NCBI GenBank assembly: GCA_963765285.1
Contig: CAVXVR010000004.1
Location: forward strand, 992,001-1,056,000
Length of the DNA: 64,000 nt
Origin: CAVWZH01 sp963765285
Lineage (GTDB): Bacteria > Acidobacteriota > Terriglobia > Terriglobales > Acidobacteriaceae
Direction of reading: 5' to 3'
Shown here: one piece after another, positions 19,501 through 27,445 of the stretch
How the letters are laid out: each line of letters starts with the position of its first letter
How positions within the stretch are numbered: the first letter of the stretch is position 1
The notes under the pieces: model-generated
What the model saw: the letters and a program-made list of their open reading frames with translations, nothing else
Database searches by the model: none
What the model was told of the DNA's origin: nothing
Program-made: the position numbers and the translations under genes

Positions 19501-20875
19501 CTAGTCCTTTTTCTCGACGGGCTTCTTCGGGGAAAGCGTCGCTTGCAGCTGTTGGAGGCGGAAAATATCGGCCGATCCGAGATAGTCTTCGGCGACGGCA
19601 AGTTGGTTGAGGGCTGCCGGGTTGAGATGCTTGGTGACTTCCGGCATTTCGCCCAGCACCTCCACCAGCTGGCGATGATGAGTAACAGCCTTACGCGCCG
19701 CCTCTTCCAGAAGTTGGTGAGCTTTATCGCGACCGAGTTTGGCGGTAAGGAGGATCATGGCTTTTTCGGCATAAATCGTGCCCCCGGTTGCGGTTAAGTT
19801 TTCGCGCATCCGGGCGCTATCGACGCTGAGCCCTTCCGCTATTTCGGCGATCGAAGCAGCAGCAACGCCCGTGGCTTGAACGGCCGCGCTCACGGTGGGC
19901 CATTCTGAATGCCAGCCTCCGACGCCCCGCTCGTGCTCCTGCACCATCGCGGAAAGATAAGACGCCACCAGGCCGGGCGTTCGAGTAGCGGCAGCCAGCG
20001 TTACCGCGCAACCGGTAGGATTCCGCTTGTGTGGCATGGTTGAGGAACCACCGCGCCCCGGGCTTTCCGGCTCCGATGCCTCGCCCACTTCGTTTTGCAT
20101 CAGGAGACTGACATCGCGCGCGATCTTGCCCATGGAGCCGGTGAGCACGCCACACGCGCAAACCAGCGTCCGCCAGGCGATCACGCTGGGTGTGCCACGG
20201 TGCATCAGGACAGATGAGTCCCAACTCGTTCGCAAGCTCCTGAGCCACCCTCGGCCCATTGTCACCGATCGCTGCGAGTGTGCCGACTGCGCCGCCAAAC
20301 TGCAGGACGAGCGCCTCCGCGAAGCTCTCAGTCAGCCTTTTTCTTCCACGGTTGAGGGCCGCCAGCCAACCCGCGGCCTTGAGGCCCAGGGTGATGGGCG
20401 GCGCCGCCTGGAGCAGCGTGCGGCCAAGCATCGTGGTGCTCCGGTGTTGCTCGGACAACTTCCGCAGCCCTTCTTCGGCGCGAAGAAGGTCAGCCTCGAT
20501 AAGTGTCTGGGCCTGCTTGAGCAGGAGGATCAGCGCTGTGTCCGATACATCCTGGCTGGTTGCGCCGTAGCGTACGAAGCCGGCGGCAGCTGCATCTTTT
20601 GACCGCACCAGGTCGATGAGTGTTTTCACCAGCGGAATGCTCGGTGTTCCGGCACGCAAAGTACTCCGCGAGAGAGCAGCCATGTCGAATGCGTCGGGAT
20701 TTGCCGCCGCGGCAATCACTTCGGCAGCTGCCTGCGGGATGATTCCCAGCCGTGATTCGGCACGGGCGAGGGCCACCTCGAAAGCCAGCATCGCCTGCAG
20801 AATTGATCTATCAGAGAAAATCTCTGCCAGCGGCTCCGTGCTCGCTAAGCTGTCGACTAAACGCACCGGCATCAT
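19501..20875 (-). pseudogene. pcaB: 3-carboxy-cis,cis-muconate cycloisomerase with one-base frameshift
   Basis: Fumarase/aspartase-superfamily cycloisomerase of the protocatechuate branch. From ATG 20875 (MMPVRLVDSLASTEPLAEIFSD) the frame is good to about 20175 (APWHTQRDRLA), then the match moves to the next frame (LVCACGVLTGSMGKIARDVSLLMQNEVGE) and holds to 19501. Deleting one base of the CC at ~20171 gives about 457 residues, the normal size. The superfamily signature GGSSTMPHKRNP is present in the second half. Extra-base frameshift at a doublet is typical of either sequence error or a fresh mutation; if real, the pathway would be blocked at carboxymuconate. Confidence 0.88.
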
Positions 20876-20917
20876 CAACCCCAACAAAAGTAGTGAACGG
20901 CTTTGGTCATGGAGTGT

Positions 20918-22105
20918 TCACTCCATCGGAAGTCCTACGTAGTTTTCAGCCAGACTCTGTGCACCGGCCCGCGAGCTGGTCACGTAATCCAGTTCCCCGA
21001 GTTGACGTCGCCGGTCAAAGGCGTTGTCAGAATCGAACCGGTGCAGCATAGACGTCATCCACCAGGAGAAACGCTGCACCTTCCATACTCGTCGTAGACA
21101 AGTGTCGGAATAGCTCTTGAGCAGGCCGCGGCTGCCCGAGCGGTAAAACTCGGAGATGGCGCGCGCCAGTATGCGGACGTCGGCCACCGCGAGGTTGAGT
21201 CCTTTCGCTCCGGTAGGAGGCACGATATGGGCGGAATCGCCAGCCAGAAATAGGCGGCCGTATTGCATTGGTTCGACGACCCAGCTGCGCATCTCGGTAA
21301 TACCCTTCTGAAGAATCGGGCCCTCAGTCAGGGTCCACCGATCGCAGGCAAGCCGAGTACGCAGTTCCTGCCAGATGCGCTCATCGGGCCAATCCTTAAT
21401 ATTCTCATCATTCGGACATTGCAGGTAGAGACGGCTGAGTTGCCGGCTACGCATGCTGAGGAGAGCAAACCCACGGTCATGGTGGCTGTAGACCAACTCT
21501 TCGGATGATGGCGGCGCTTCCGCCAAAATGCCGAGCCAGGCGAAGGGATAACCGCGCTCATAAACCGTTAGAGCTTTGTCTGGAATACTCGGACGGCAAA
21601 CTCCGTGGAAGCCATCGCAGCCGGCAACGAAATCGCAGAAGAGCTCTTCGGGTTCACTGTCTTTATCTTTATCCTTGCGGAATCGGATCGAGGGGCGCGG
21701 GCCTTCAAGGTTGTGTACGGAAACATTCTCCGCTTCGAACACAATCGGCTGGCCGGCCGCCAGACGAGCATCGATCAAATCTTTGATCACCTCTGCTTGA
21801 GCGTAGATCGTAATGGCCCGTCCCCCGGTCAGGTCCTCAAAGTCAATGCGGTGCCCATGCCCCTGGAATCGCAGCTCAATTCCGTGGTGAACGAGTCCCT
21901 CCCGCCGCATACGCTCTCCGACGCCAATCTCAGTCAACAAATCAACCGTGTTTTGTTCCAGAACGCCGGCACGAACCCGCTCCTGAACATATTCGCGAGT
22001 ACGAGATTCCAGAACGACAGATTCGATTCCTTGCCGGTACAACAGATGCGACAACACTAACCCTGCGGGACCAGCTCCGACGATTCCGACCTGAATGCGA
22101 CGCAT
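20918..22105 (-). CDS. pobA: 4-Hydroxybenzoate 3-monooxygenase
   Basis: Flavoprotein hydroxylase converting 4-hydroxybenzoate to protocatechuate with NAD(P)H and O2, 395 residues, the usual length. FAD dinucleotide fold GIVGAGPAGLVL at the N-terminus, the conserved RAGVLEQNTVDLL, the second FAD/NADPH motif AGCDGFHGVCR, and GDSAHIVPPTGAKGLNLA. The substrate-region Tyr segment (SRLYLQCP) corresponds to the PobA active site in family memory. First gene of the minus-strand operon, divergent from pcaHG, with a 247-base shared control region. No PobR or PcaR-type regulator is visible nearby. Confidence 0.95.
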   Translation of the reverse strand: MRRIQVGIVGAGPAGLVLSHLLYRQGIESVVLESRTREYVQERVRAGVLEQNTVDLLTEIGVGERMRREGLVHHGIELRFQGHGHRIDFEDLTGGRAITIYAQAEVIKDLIDARLAAGQPIVFEAENVSVHNLEGPRPSIRFRKDKDKDSEPEELFCDFVAGCDGFHGVCRPSIPDKALTVYERGYPFAWLGILAEAPPSSEELVYSHHDRGFALLSMRSRQLSRLYLQCPNDENIKDWPDERIWQELRTRLACDRWTLTEGPILQKGITEMRSWVVEPMQYGRLFLAGDSAHIVPPTGAKGLNLAVADVRILARAISEFYRSGSRGLLKSYSDTCLRRVWKVQRFSWWMTSMLHRFDSDNAFDRRRQLGELDYVTSSRAGAQSLAENYVGLPME

Positions 22106-22352
22106 GAATGATTGGGTCGTTTAGAAGGGGTACGGTAGCACAATTGTGGTCAAGGCGCGACATGCACTGCAGCGTCCTAATAGGCAAATTAAGCAAGCCG
22201 GATAAGAGTAAAATGAGGACGCCGCGCATGCCCAGTCGCGCCCGATCCTGCGCCGATAAGTTGACTTGAAACCAGTCAAACAGGCGGCGAGGGACGGTTG
22301 ACCGGGTGGCCGGAGTTCGGTAGATTCCTGCTCGGCCCGGGCACTTTACTCC

Positions 22353-23057
22353 ATGAAACCCCCAGCTGGTTATCGCCCACCCTATCCCGGGACGCAGCCG
22401 AATCATCTTCATCCCGACTATGCGTCTTCAATTAAGCGTGCGCCCACGAAACCTCAGATCGGGATTCCTTATACGCTATCGGAGGTCACGGGGCCGACGT
22501 TTGGGCGCGAAATCGTGTCGCCAAAGGCCAGCGATTTGACGCGGCAGCATTCCGGCGAGCCTCTAGGCGAACGAATCGTGGTGAGCGGCCGCGTGCTCGA
22601 CGAAAACAGCCGCCCACTAGCCAACACTCTTGTCGAGATCTGGCAGGCAAATTCTGCGGGCCGCTATTGCCACGAAGTGGATCAGCACGACGCGCCATTG
22701 GATCCCAACTTCAGCGGATTTGGTCATGCGATCACCGACGCCGATGGACGCTACCGGTTCGTCACGATTCGCCCGGGTGAGTATCCCTGGAAAAACCACT
22801 ACAACGCGTGGCGGCCGGCGCACCTTCACTTTTCGCTTTTTGGCCCAGCGTTCGCCACGCGGCTGGTGACGCAGATGTATTTTCCCGGTGATCCGCTGAT
22901 TCCTTTTGATCCGATCTTCAATTGCATCGCCGATGAAAAGGCCCGCAATCGTTTGATTTCCGTCTTCGACTGGGAAACAACGGTTCCGATGCACGCTTTG
23001 GGCTATCGTTTCGACATCATTCTGCGCGGGCGTGATGCGACTCCGATGGAGGATTGA
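22353..23057 (+). CDS. pcaH: Protocatechuate 3,4-dioxygenase beta subunit
   Basis: Iron-binding subunit of the intradiol ring-cleaving dioxygenase that opens protocatechuate to 3-carboxy-cis,cis-muconate, 234 residues. The Fe(III) ligands can be located: Tyr in SAGRYCHEVDQH, Tyr in PGEYPWKNHYNAWRPAHLH, and both His of HLH. The N-terminal arm (residues 1-60) and core VVSGRVLDENSRPLANTLVEIWQA are typical. Its TGA is followed directly by the GTG start of pcaG, giving tight stoichiometry. Confidence 0.95.
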   Translation: MKPPAGYRPPYPGTQPNHLHPDYASSIKRAPTKPQIGIPYTLSEVTGPTFGREIVSPKASDLTRQHSGEPLGERIVVSGRVLDENSRPLANTLVEIWQANSAGRYCHEVDQHDAPLDPNFSGFGHAITDADGRYRFVTIRPGEYPWKNHYNAWRPAHLHFSLFGPAFATRLVTQMYFPGDPLIPFDPIFNCIADEKARNRLISVFDWETTVPMHALGYRFDIILRGRDATPMED

Positions 23058-23633
23058 GTGAGCTTGCAAGCAACCACGTCGCAGACTGTGGGGCCGTTCT
23101 TCAAACTCGGTCTGCAGTGGCTCAACACAGAAAATCTGGTGGGGGAAGGTGTCTCCGGCGAGCGGGTCACAGTCCAAGGGCGCGTGCTTGATGGCGACGG
23201 CGTGCCTGTACCCGACGCGATTCTGGAAATCTGGCAAGCCAACGCGCACGGCAAATATGCGCACCCGGAAGATACGCAAAACAAGCCCGTAGAGCCGGGT
23301 TTCAAAGGCTATGGGCGAGTGCCGGTGACCGCACAGGGAGTCTTCCGTTTTACCACGATTAAGCCCGGTCCCGTGCCCGGACCCGACGGCAAGGAGCAAG
23401 CGCCGCATCTGCTGGTTTCGGTGTTCATGCGCGGCCTGCTCAGAAGGCTGGTCACGCGAGTCTACTTTCCCGATGAGCCACGCAACTCCGGCGATTACAT
23501 TCTCAACTTAGTCGAGCCGAACCGGCGTTCGACTCTGGTTGCCCGGCGGAAGAGCGATCAGCCCGGCACGCTCGAGTGGAACATAGTTCTGCAGGGCGCA
23601 GATGAAACCGTATTCTTCGACCTGGGATTGTAG
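23058..23633 (+). CDS. pcaG: Protocatechuate 3,4-dioxygenase alpha subunit
   Basis: Partner of PcaH, 191 residues, GTG start abutting the pcaH stop. It has the TSQTVGPFFKLGL start of alpha subunits and the same beta-sandwich core (VTVQGRVLDGDGVPVPDAILEIWQANAHGKY), but lacks the HLH iron ligands (APHLLVSVFMRGLL), as expected for the non-catalytic chain. No frameshift. Transcription is divergent from pobA. Confidence 0.94.
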   Translation: MSLQATTSQTVGPFFKLGLQWLNTENLVGEGVSGERVTVQGRVLDGDGVPVPDAILEIWQANAHGKYAHPEDTQNKPVEPGFKGYGRVPVTAQGVFRFTTIKPGPVPGPDGKEQAPHLLVSVFMRGLLRRLVTRVYFPDEPRNSGDYILNLVEPNRRSTLVARRKSDQPGTLEWNIVLQGADETVFFDLGL

Positions 23634-23686
23634 CTGGCTATAGCGAACTGACAGTCGGTACCTGCCTCCGAGACGAGGATATCCCC

Positions 23687-23835
23687 ATGACGGAAGTTCA
23701 GCTTTTGATCGGTGATGACGATGTTGCTGCTTCAACTGCCGCCACATTCGAGCGGGCCGGGCTGACCAAGTGGAAAAACTTTACCAGGAGCCTATCTCCG
23801 CAGGCGTCCTCGCTATTCGGGAGAACTTCGCATGA
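23687..23835 (+). pseudogene. Chimeric remnant: aldehyde-dehydrogenase start joined to the tail of an unknown gene
   Basis: ATG 23687 starts MTEVQLLIGDDDVAAST and continues AATFER, which resembles the first residues of vanillin/salicylaldehyde-type aldehyde dehydrogenases. Coding sense then moves to another frame (GRADQVEKLYQEPISAGVL, then AIRENFA) whose TGA overlaps the ATG of the next gene (ATGA at 23832-23835). So a gene end that was once coupled to the hydrolase is joined to an aldehyde dehydrogenase start, with the middles deleted. The tail's family is not recognised. Confidence 0.5.
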
Positions 23836-24704
23836 GCAACCCGTCTATTGATGTTCAGTCGCTTTCCGCAATCGACGTACACGTGCACCTGGAGCCTCTC
23901 GAGGACAACACGGTCGATGCTTCCGCCAAGAGGTATTTTGGTGATTCCGGTGCCCCGCGCGACCCCAAGGGCCTGGCTGACTACTATCGCTCCAGAAAAA
24001 TCGCCTTCGTCGTGTTTGCCGTGGACGACCGGCTTACGAGAAAACCACGCGTCTCAAACGACCAAGTCCTACAGTTTGCCCGCGAGAATTCCGATATTGC
24101 CATCCCCTTCGTCAGCATTGACCCCGGTCGCGGTCAGGAAGGCGTGCAGGAAGCGAAACGCCTGCTCTCTACGGGATCTGTCCGCGGACTTAAGCTGCAC
24201 CCTCCGGTTCAGCAATTCTTCCCCGATGACCGGATTGCCTATCCTCTTTACGAGCTCTTTGCCGAGGCCAAACTGCCCGTAATCCTCCACACCGGTCACA
24301 GCGGCCTCGGAACGGGAATGCGCGGAGGCGGCGGAATTCGCCTCAAGTACGGGAATCCCATGCCCATCGATGATGTCGCCGTGGATTTCCCCGATTTGCC
24401 CATCATCATGGCCCATCCTTCGTTCCCCTGGCAGGATGAAGCGATTTCGATCTGTCTCCACAAACCGAACGTCTATATCGATCTTTCGGGCTGGTCTCCA
24501 AAATACTTCTCGCCCACGCTAGTTCAGTACGCGGGCACCCTCTTGAAGAACAAAGTTCTGTTCGGATCCGATTATCCATTAATAACGCCCGACCGCTGGC
24601 TCGGGGACTTCGAAAAAATTGCCATTCGGGATGACGTGCGGCCGCTGATCCTGAAGGAAAATGCGGCGAAGCTTCTCAAACTCCGGGAGCGAGATCGGGA
24701 CTGA
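23832..24704 (+). CDS. Amidohydrolase-2 family hydrolase/decarboxylase, CouO-like
   Basis: Metal-dependent TIM-barrel hydrolase of the amidohydrolase-2 family (PF04909), 290 residues. Visible metal and catalytic residues: HVHLEP near the N-terminus, LHTGHSG, MAHPSFPW and FGSDYPL. Members of this group include ACMSD-type decarboxylases and CouO, the 4-hydroxyphenyl-beta-ketoacyl-CoA hydrolase of coumarate/ferulate breakdown. The context (4-hydroxybenzoate genes upstream, a vanillin-type aldehyde dehydrogenase fragment directly before it) supports a role in removing hydroxycinnamate side chains, but the reaction is inferred. The start overlaps the stop of the preceding remnant by four bases, evidence that it was once in a longer operon. 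Confidence 0.75.
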   Translation: MSNPSIDVQSLSAIDVHVHLEPLEDNTVDASAKRYFGDSGAPRDPKGLADYYRSRKIAFVVFAVDDRLTRKPRVSNDQVLQFARENSDIAIPFVSIDPGRGQEGVQEAKRLLSTGSVRGLKLHPPVQQFFPDDRIAYPLYELFAEAKLPVILHTGHSGLGTGMRGGGGIRLKYGNPMPIDDVAVDFPDLPIIMAHPSFPWQDEAISICLHKPNVYIDLSGWSPKYFSPTLVQYAGTLLKNKVLFGSDYPLITPDRWLGDFEKIAIRDDVRPLILKENAAKLLKLRERDRD

Positions 24705-24817
24705 AAGCCGGTAATTCAGTTTGGCGGAGGGTGGCGGCGGAAGGTTTACGCCTAGTTCCCGCAGCGTTCCCAACGCCGCCTTCCCAGATTCGCAACCTTA
24801 GAACTTCTCTATTTTGT

Positions 24818-24864
24818 TGGCGTCCCCGACGGGATTTGAACCCGTGTTACCGCCGTGAAAGGGC
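24818..24864 (-). tRNA. tRNA-Glu (UUC) 3' half only, probable attachment-site copy
   Basis: On the minus strand the sequence gives anticodon loop CTTTCAC (anticodon TTC), the 3' anticodon strand GGCGG, variable loop, T arm ACGGG-TTCAAAT-CCCGT, acceptor strand CGGGGAC, discriminator G and CCA. Upstream of the anticodon loop only three bases still fit; the 5' half (D arm and acceptor) is absent. A 3' tRNA half ending at the anticodon loop is the classic duplicate left by tyrosine-recombinase integration. The element should lie at higher coordinates, with the intact tRNA at its far end. Confidence 0.8.
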
Positions 24865-25279
24865 CGCAGTTTACGGTAAGTTACTGAAACTACGCGACAC
24901 GGATGGCTTCCGAAAGCAGTTTCAGTAAGGCATAGAAACGTTTCGTGGATCATGAATGGATCAAGATTCAATGCGGTCTGAAGCGATACACCGTGTCACC
25001 TCGTGTCGTCCCCCTAACTTCCCCAGATCGTTTTGTGTGTGGCCAGAGATAGAGTTGAAAGCGCCGATCCCAGCCTGACGCTGCTCTACATACTTGAGAA
25101 GTCGTGAGAGACACCAAAATCATGCGTGGAAAACCCTTGTCGACGCTGCATCTTCTCGGTCTTCGGGCACAGTGGTTGCAGGTGTTGCAATACGTCCATA
25201 CATCTTGGGAAGTGATGACGGTCTAGACTTTCAAGCGATATGCATCCTGCAAAAGGAAGCTGTTGGAGTGAGAAAGTGC
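24865..25279. other. Gene-free stretch after the tRNA fragment
   Basis: About 415 bases with short broken frames only. GTTTACGGTAAGTTACTGAAAC-like repeats sit just beyond the tRNA half, where integrase arm sites would be expected, but none can be proved. The longest frame (about 60 residues, minus strand) has no recognisable content. Confidence 0.4.
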
Positions 25280-25308
25280 TTGACATTTAGTAAGTATTTG
25301 CTTACCGT
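25280..25308 (+). promoter_or_regulatory. arsR promoter with palindromic operator
   Basis: TTGACA (25280-25285), 17-base spacer, TACCGT (25303-25308). A palindrome GTAAG-TATTTG-CTTAC (25290-25305) fills the spacer, the usual placement for an ArsR-family autorepressor. The arsR ATG at 25314 lies about where transcription would start and no ribosome site precedes it, so the message may be leaderless. Confidence 0.6.
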
Positions 25309-25313
25309 TAGCT

Positions 25314-25724
25314 ATGGCTTACCAATGCCCGCAAGCGTCGGACGACTTTCCCGTACTTGCGGTCCTAGCCGACCCCACCCGTCGCTCTCTGCTCGACCTG
25401 TTGCGCCACAAACCGTTGCCCGTGGGCGAACTGGCGCGCCAGATGCCGGTGAGCCGCCCGGCTGTATCGCAACACCTCAAGATCCTGAAGGAGGCCAAAC
25501 TGGTCCGCGAACACCGCCACGGGACGCGGCACTATTTCGGCCTCAATCCCGCGGGGTTTGCCGGGCTGCGGGAATATGCGGATTCGATGTGGCAGGAGGC
25601 GCTCAACGCCTTCGCTGCCTACGTGGCGGACCAGAAGAGGGGCGCGGCGAAATCCGGCTCCCACCCGGCCGCCAAGGACAAGAAAGGAACTAGAGCGCAT
25701 GACAAACAAGTCCGTCTCGATTGA
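25314..25724 (+). CDS. ArsR-family repressor (SRPBCC-associated type)
   Basis: 136-residue winged-helix regulator: LAVLADPTRRSLLDLLRHKPLPVGELARQ then the recognition helix region SRPAVSQHLKILKEAKLVREHRHGTRHYF and a C-terminal helix (YADSMWQEALNAFAAYVADQ). It lacks metal-binding Cys pairs, as in the ArsR subgroup paired with SRPBCC proteins. It heads a three-gene operon with two SRPBCC genes; its end overlaps the next start by 26 bases. Autorepression through the GTAAG-N6-CTTAC site is likely. Confidence 0.88.
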   Translation: MAYQCPQASDDFPVLAVLADPTRRSLLDLLRHKPLPVGELARQMPVSRPAVSQHLKILKEAKLVREHRHGTRHYFGLNPAGFAGLREYADSMWQEALNAFAAYVADQKRGAAKSGSHPAAKDKKGTRAHDKQVRLD

Positions 25725-26190
25725 GCCAGTCGTGAAAAGCGTAACGGTGGCATGTACACCGGAAGAAGCTTTCCGCTACTTCACCGCCGATATCAGTATG
25801 TGGTGGCCGGTCGCCACTCAGTCCGTTGTCGCCTACGCGAGCGATTTCAAGGACACGCCCGAAGCCGTTATTTTCGAGCCGCGGGTCGGCGGTCGCATCT
25901 TCGAGCGCGCGCGCTCCGGTGAAGAGCATGTCTGGGGAACCGTGCTGACATGGGGGCCACCGTCGCAAGTCGTGTTCAGCTTCCATCCTGGCCGCGATGA
26001 CAAGGAAGCGCAAACGGTGGAGATCACGTTCTCCCCGGCGCGGGAAGGCGCAAGAGTCGTGCTGACTCACAGTGGCTGGGAGAAGCTGGGTGCGAAAGCG
26101 CAGAAAGCTCGCGACGGCTACAACCAGGGGTGGGAGACCGTGTTCGTCACCGCCTACCGCGAATACACACAGAAAGGGAAAGCAATCTAA
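25699..26190 (+). CDS. SRPBCC/AHSA1-type protein, cytoplasmic
   Basis: 163 residues from ATG 25699, chosen because AAAGGAAC precedes it and residues upstream are the arsR tail in another frame. The Bet v 1-like fold is visible as an initial strand (VKSVTVACTPEEAFRYFTADISMWW), central strands (AVIFEPRVGGRIFERARSGEEHVWGTVLTWGPP) and a last helix (AQKARDGYNQGWETVFVTAYREY). AHSA1-like SRPBCC proteins bind small hydrophobic ligands; the ligand is unknown. Member of the ArsR operon. Confidence 0.85.
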   Translation: MTNKSVSIEPVVKSVTVACTPEEAFRYFTADISMWWPVATQSVVAYASDFKDTPEAVIFEPRVGGRIFERARSGEEHVWGTVLTWGPPSQVVFSFHPGRDDKEAQTVEITFSPAREGARVVLTHSGWEKLGAKAQKARDGYNQGWETVFVTAYREYTQKGKAI

Positions 26191-26199
26191 GGAGGAGTG

Positions 26200-26775
26200 A
26201 TGCGAACCACTATGTTTTTGCTGCTGATGACAATGCTGACGGTGTCCGCCCGCGCGAGCAACCGTATGCTGACCACGGAGTTCGAAGTGAATGCTCCTAT
26301 CGAAACGGTGTGGGAGGCGTGGACGACACCGGACGGGATCAAGACTTTCTTCGCGCCTGACTGCAAAATCGATCTGCGCGTGGACGGGGCCTACGAGATC
26401 TACGTCGCTCCCGAAGCCAAACCGGGGGAGCGTGGCGGTGAGGGCTTGCGCATTCTTGGGCTTGAGCCCATGCGGCGCTTCGCCTTTACCTGGAGCGCGC
26501 CGCCCACGATCCCGTATGTCCGCGGCCAGCGCACCATGGTCATCTTCGAATTCGAAAAGAAAGACGACCACCGCACCCTTGTCCGCTTTACTCACCTGGG
26601 ATGGGGCGAGGGCGCGAGTTGGGACGAGGCTTACGATTACTTCGATCATGCCTGGAACGAGGTCGTGCTGCCGCGTTTCCGCTACGCCATGGAAGTGGGA
26701 GCGGTCGACTGGAAAAAGACACCGAAGCTGCCGCCGGTGGCATCCACGCTGAAGGCCAGCTTCACTCGACCTTGA
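26200..26775 (+). CDS. Exported SRPBCC/AHSA1-type protein
   Basis: 191 residues with AGGAGG just ahead of ATG 26200. Unlike its neighbour it has a signal peptide (MRTTMFLLLMTMLTVSARA). Then the SRPBCC fold: TTEFEVNAPIETVWEAWTT, GLRILGLEPMRRFAFTWSAPP, TLVRFTHLGWGEG, and a C-terminal helix. Nine bases after the cytoplasmic SRPBCC gene, so the pair gives one cytoplasmic and one periplasmic version under one ArsR repressor. A periplasmic AHSA1 protein is unusual; function unknown. Confidence 0.82.
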   Translation: MRTTMFLLLMTMLTVSARASNRMLTTEFEVNAPIETVWEAWTTPDGIKTFFAPDCKIDLRVDGAYEIYVAPEAKPGERGGEGLRILGLEPMRRFAFTWSAPPTIPYVRGQRTMVIFEFEKKDDHRTLVRFTHLGWGEGASWDEAYDYFDHAWNEVVLPRFRYAMEVGAVDWKKTPKLPPVASTLKASFTRP

Positions 26776-26918
26776 CATCTTCTTGTTTCTATCTTTGTTG
26801 TGGCTGGTGCGTTGTCTGCATGACGGAGTCGAAAACAACCTGAAGGAACCAGTAAGAAGCGCAATTACGTCGTACGGGTTAGTGTTTGCTCGTAAGAGCA
26901 CACGAGGGAGAATGAAGC

Positions 26919-27416
26919 ATGAAGACGAACCTCAAACTGGCGATGGCAGTGCTGGCGACGTCTTGATCGGCGTTGCTAGCGCTAAGGCGGTTCTCCAATC
27001 CGGCGCGCATGATCGCAATGCTGCGAAATCTGGATGGGTTTAATTACCTCGATAATTCCATCTATCATGTCGACGGCTACGGCACGCACGTCTACCCGGA
27101 CGTGAACGACATGGAAGGGTCCGTCAGGGATAAAATCGGCCAGGATGCGAAGATCCTGGGGACGGACAAGCCCTTCTGGATCACGGAATGGGGCCTGGAC
27201 GCCAAAAAATATCCGAACAAGCGCGGTCAGTCTCGCGGCGACGGACTCAGGGATTTCTATGCCCTGCTGGACCGGCCGCGCCTTCCGCTTGGCGCCGTTT
27301 TCTATTACGACTACTCTCCGGGCAGTAAAGCCCTGGTCGATGAAACCGGTGCCTTGCTGCCGGAGGCGGGCATTCTATCGGGCATTATTAACCAGCAGGC
27401 GAGAACGCACCCATAA
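26919..27416 (+). pseudogene. Clan GH-A glycoside hydrolase remnant
   Basis: Starts as a secretory gene (MKTNLKLAMAVLATS) but has TGA at 26964 inside the signal peptide; the same frame continues (SALLAL) and then goes directly into the C-terminal part of a TIM-barrel glycosidase (GTHVYPD, then FWITEWGLD, whose Glu fits a clan GH-A nucleophile, and LGAVFYYDYSPGSKAL). About 200 residues of the catalytic N-half are missing. Deletion plus nonsense mutation make it non-functional. The family (GH5/GH39-like) cannot be fixed. Confidence 0.65.
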
Positions 27417-27445
27417 CCTTCTCTCATTGTACACACGAAAGGTAT

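Noticed and set aside
24865..25279. Possible integrase arm sites or second tRNA half
   Set aside because: Short repeats near the tRNA fragment are not regular enough, and no other copy of the 47-base tRNA segment was found in the window.
25690..26901. 403-residue minus-strand frame over the SRPBCC genes
   Set aside because: Low-complexity basic composition and no motif, against two clear SRPBCC proteins on the other strand.
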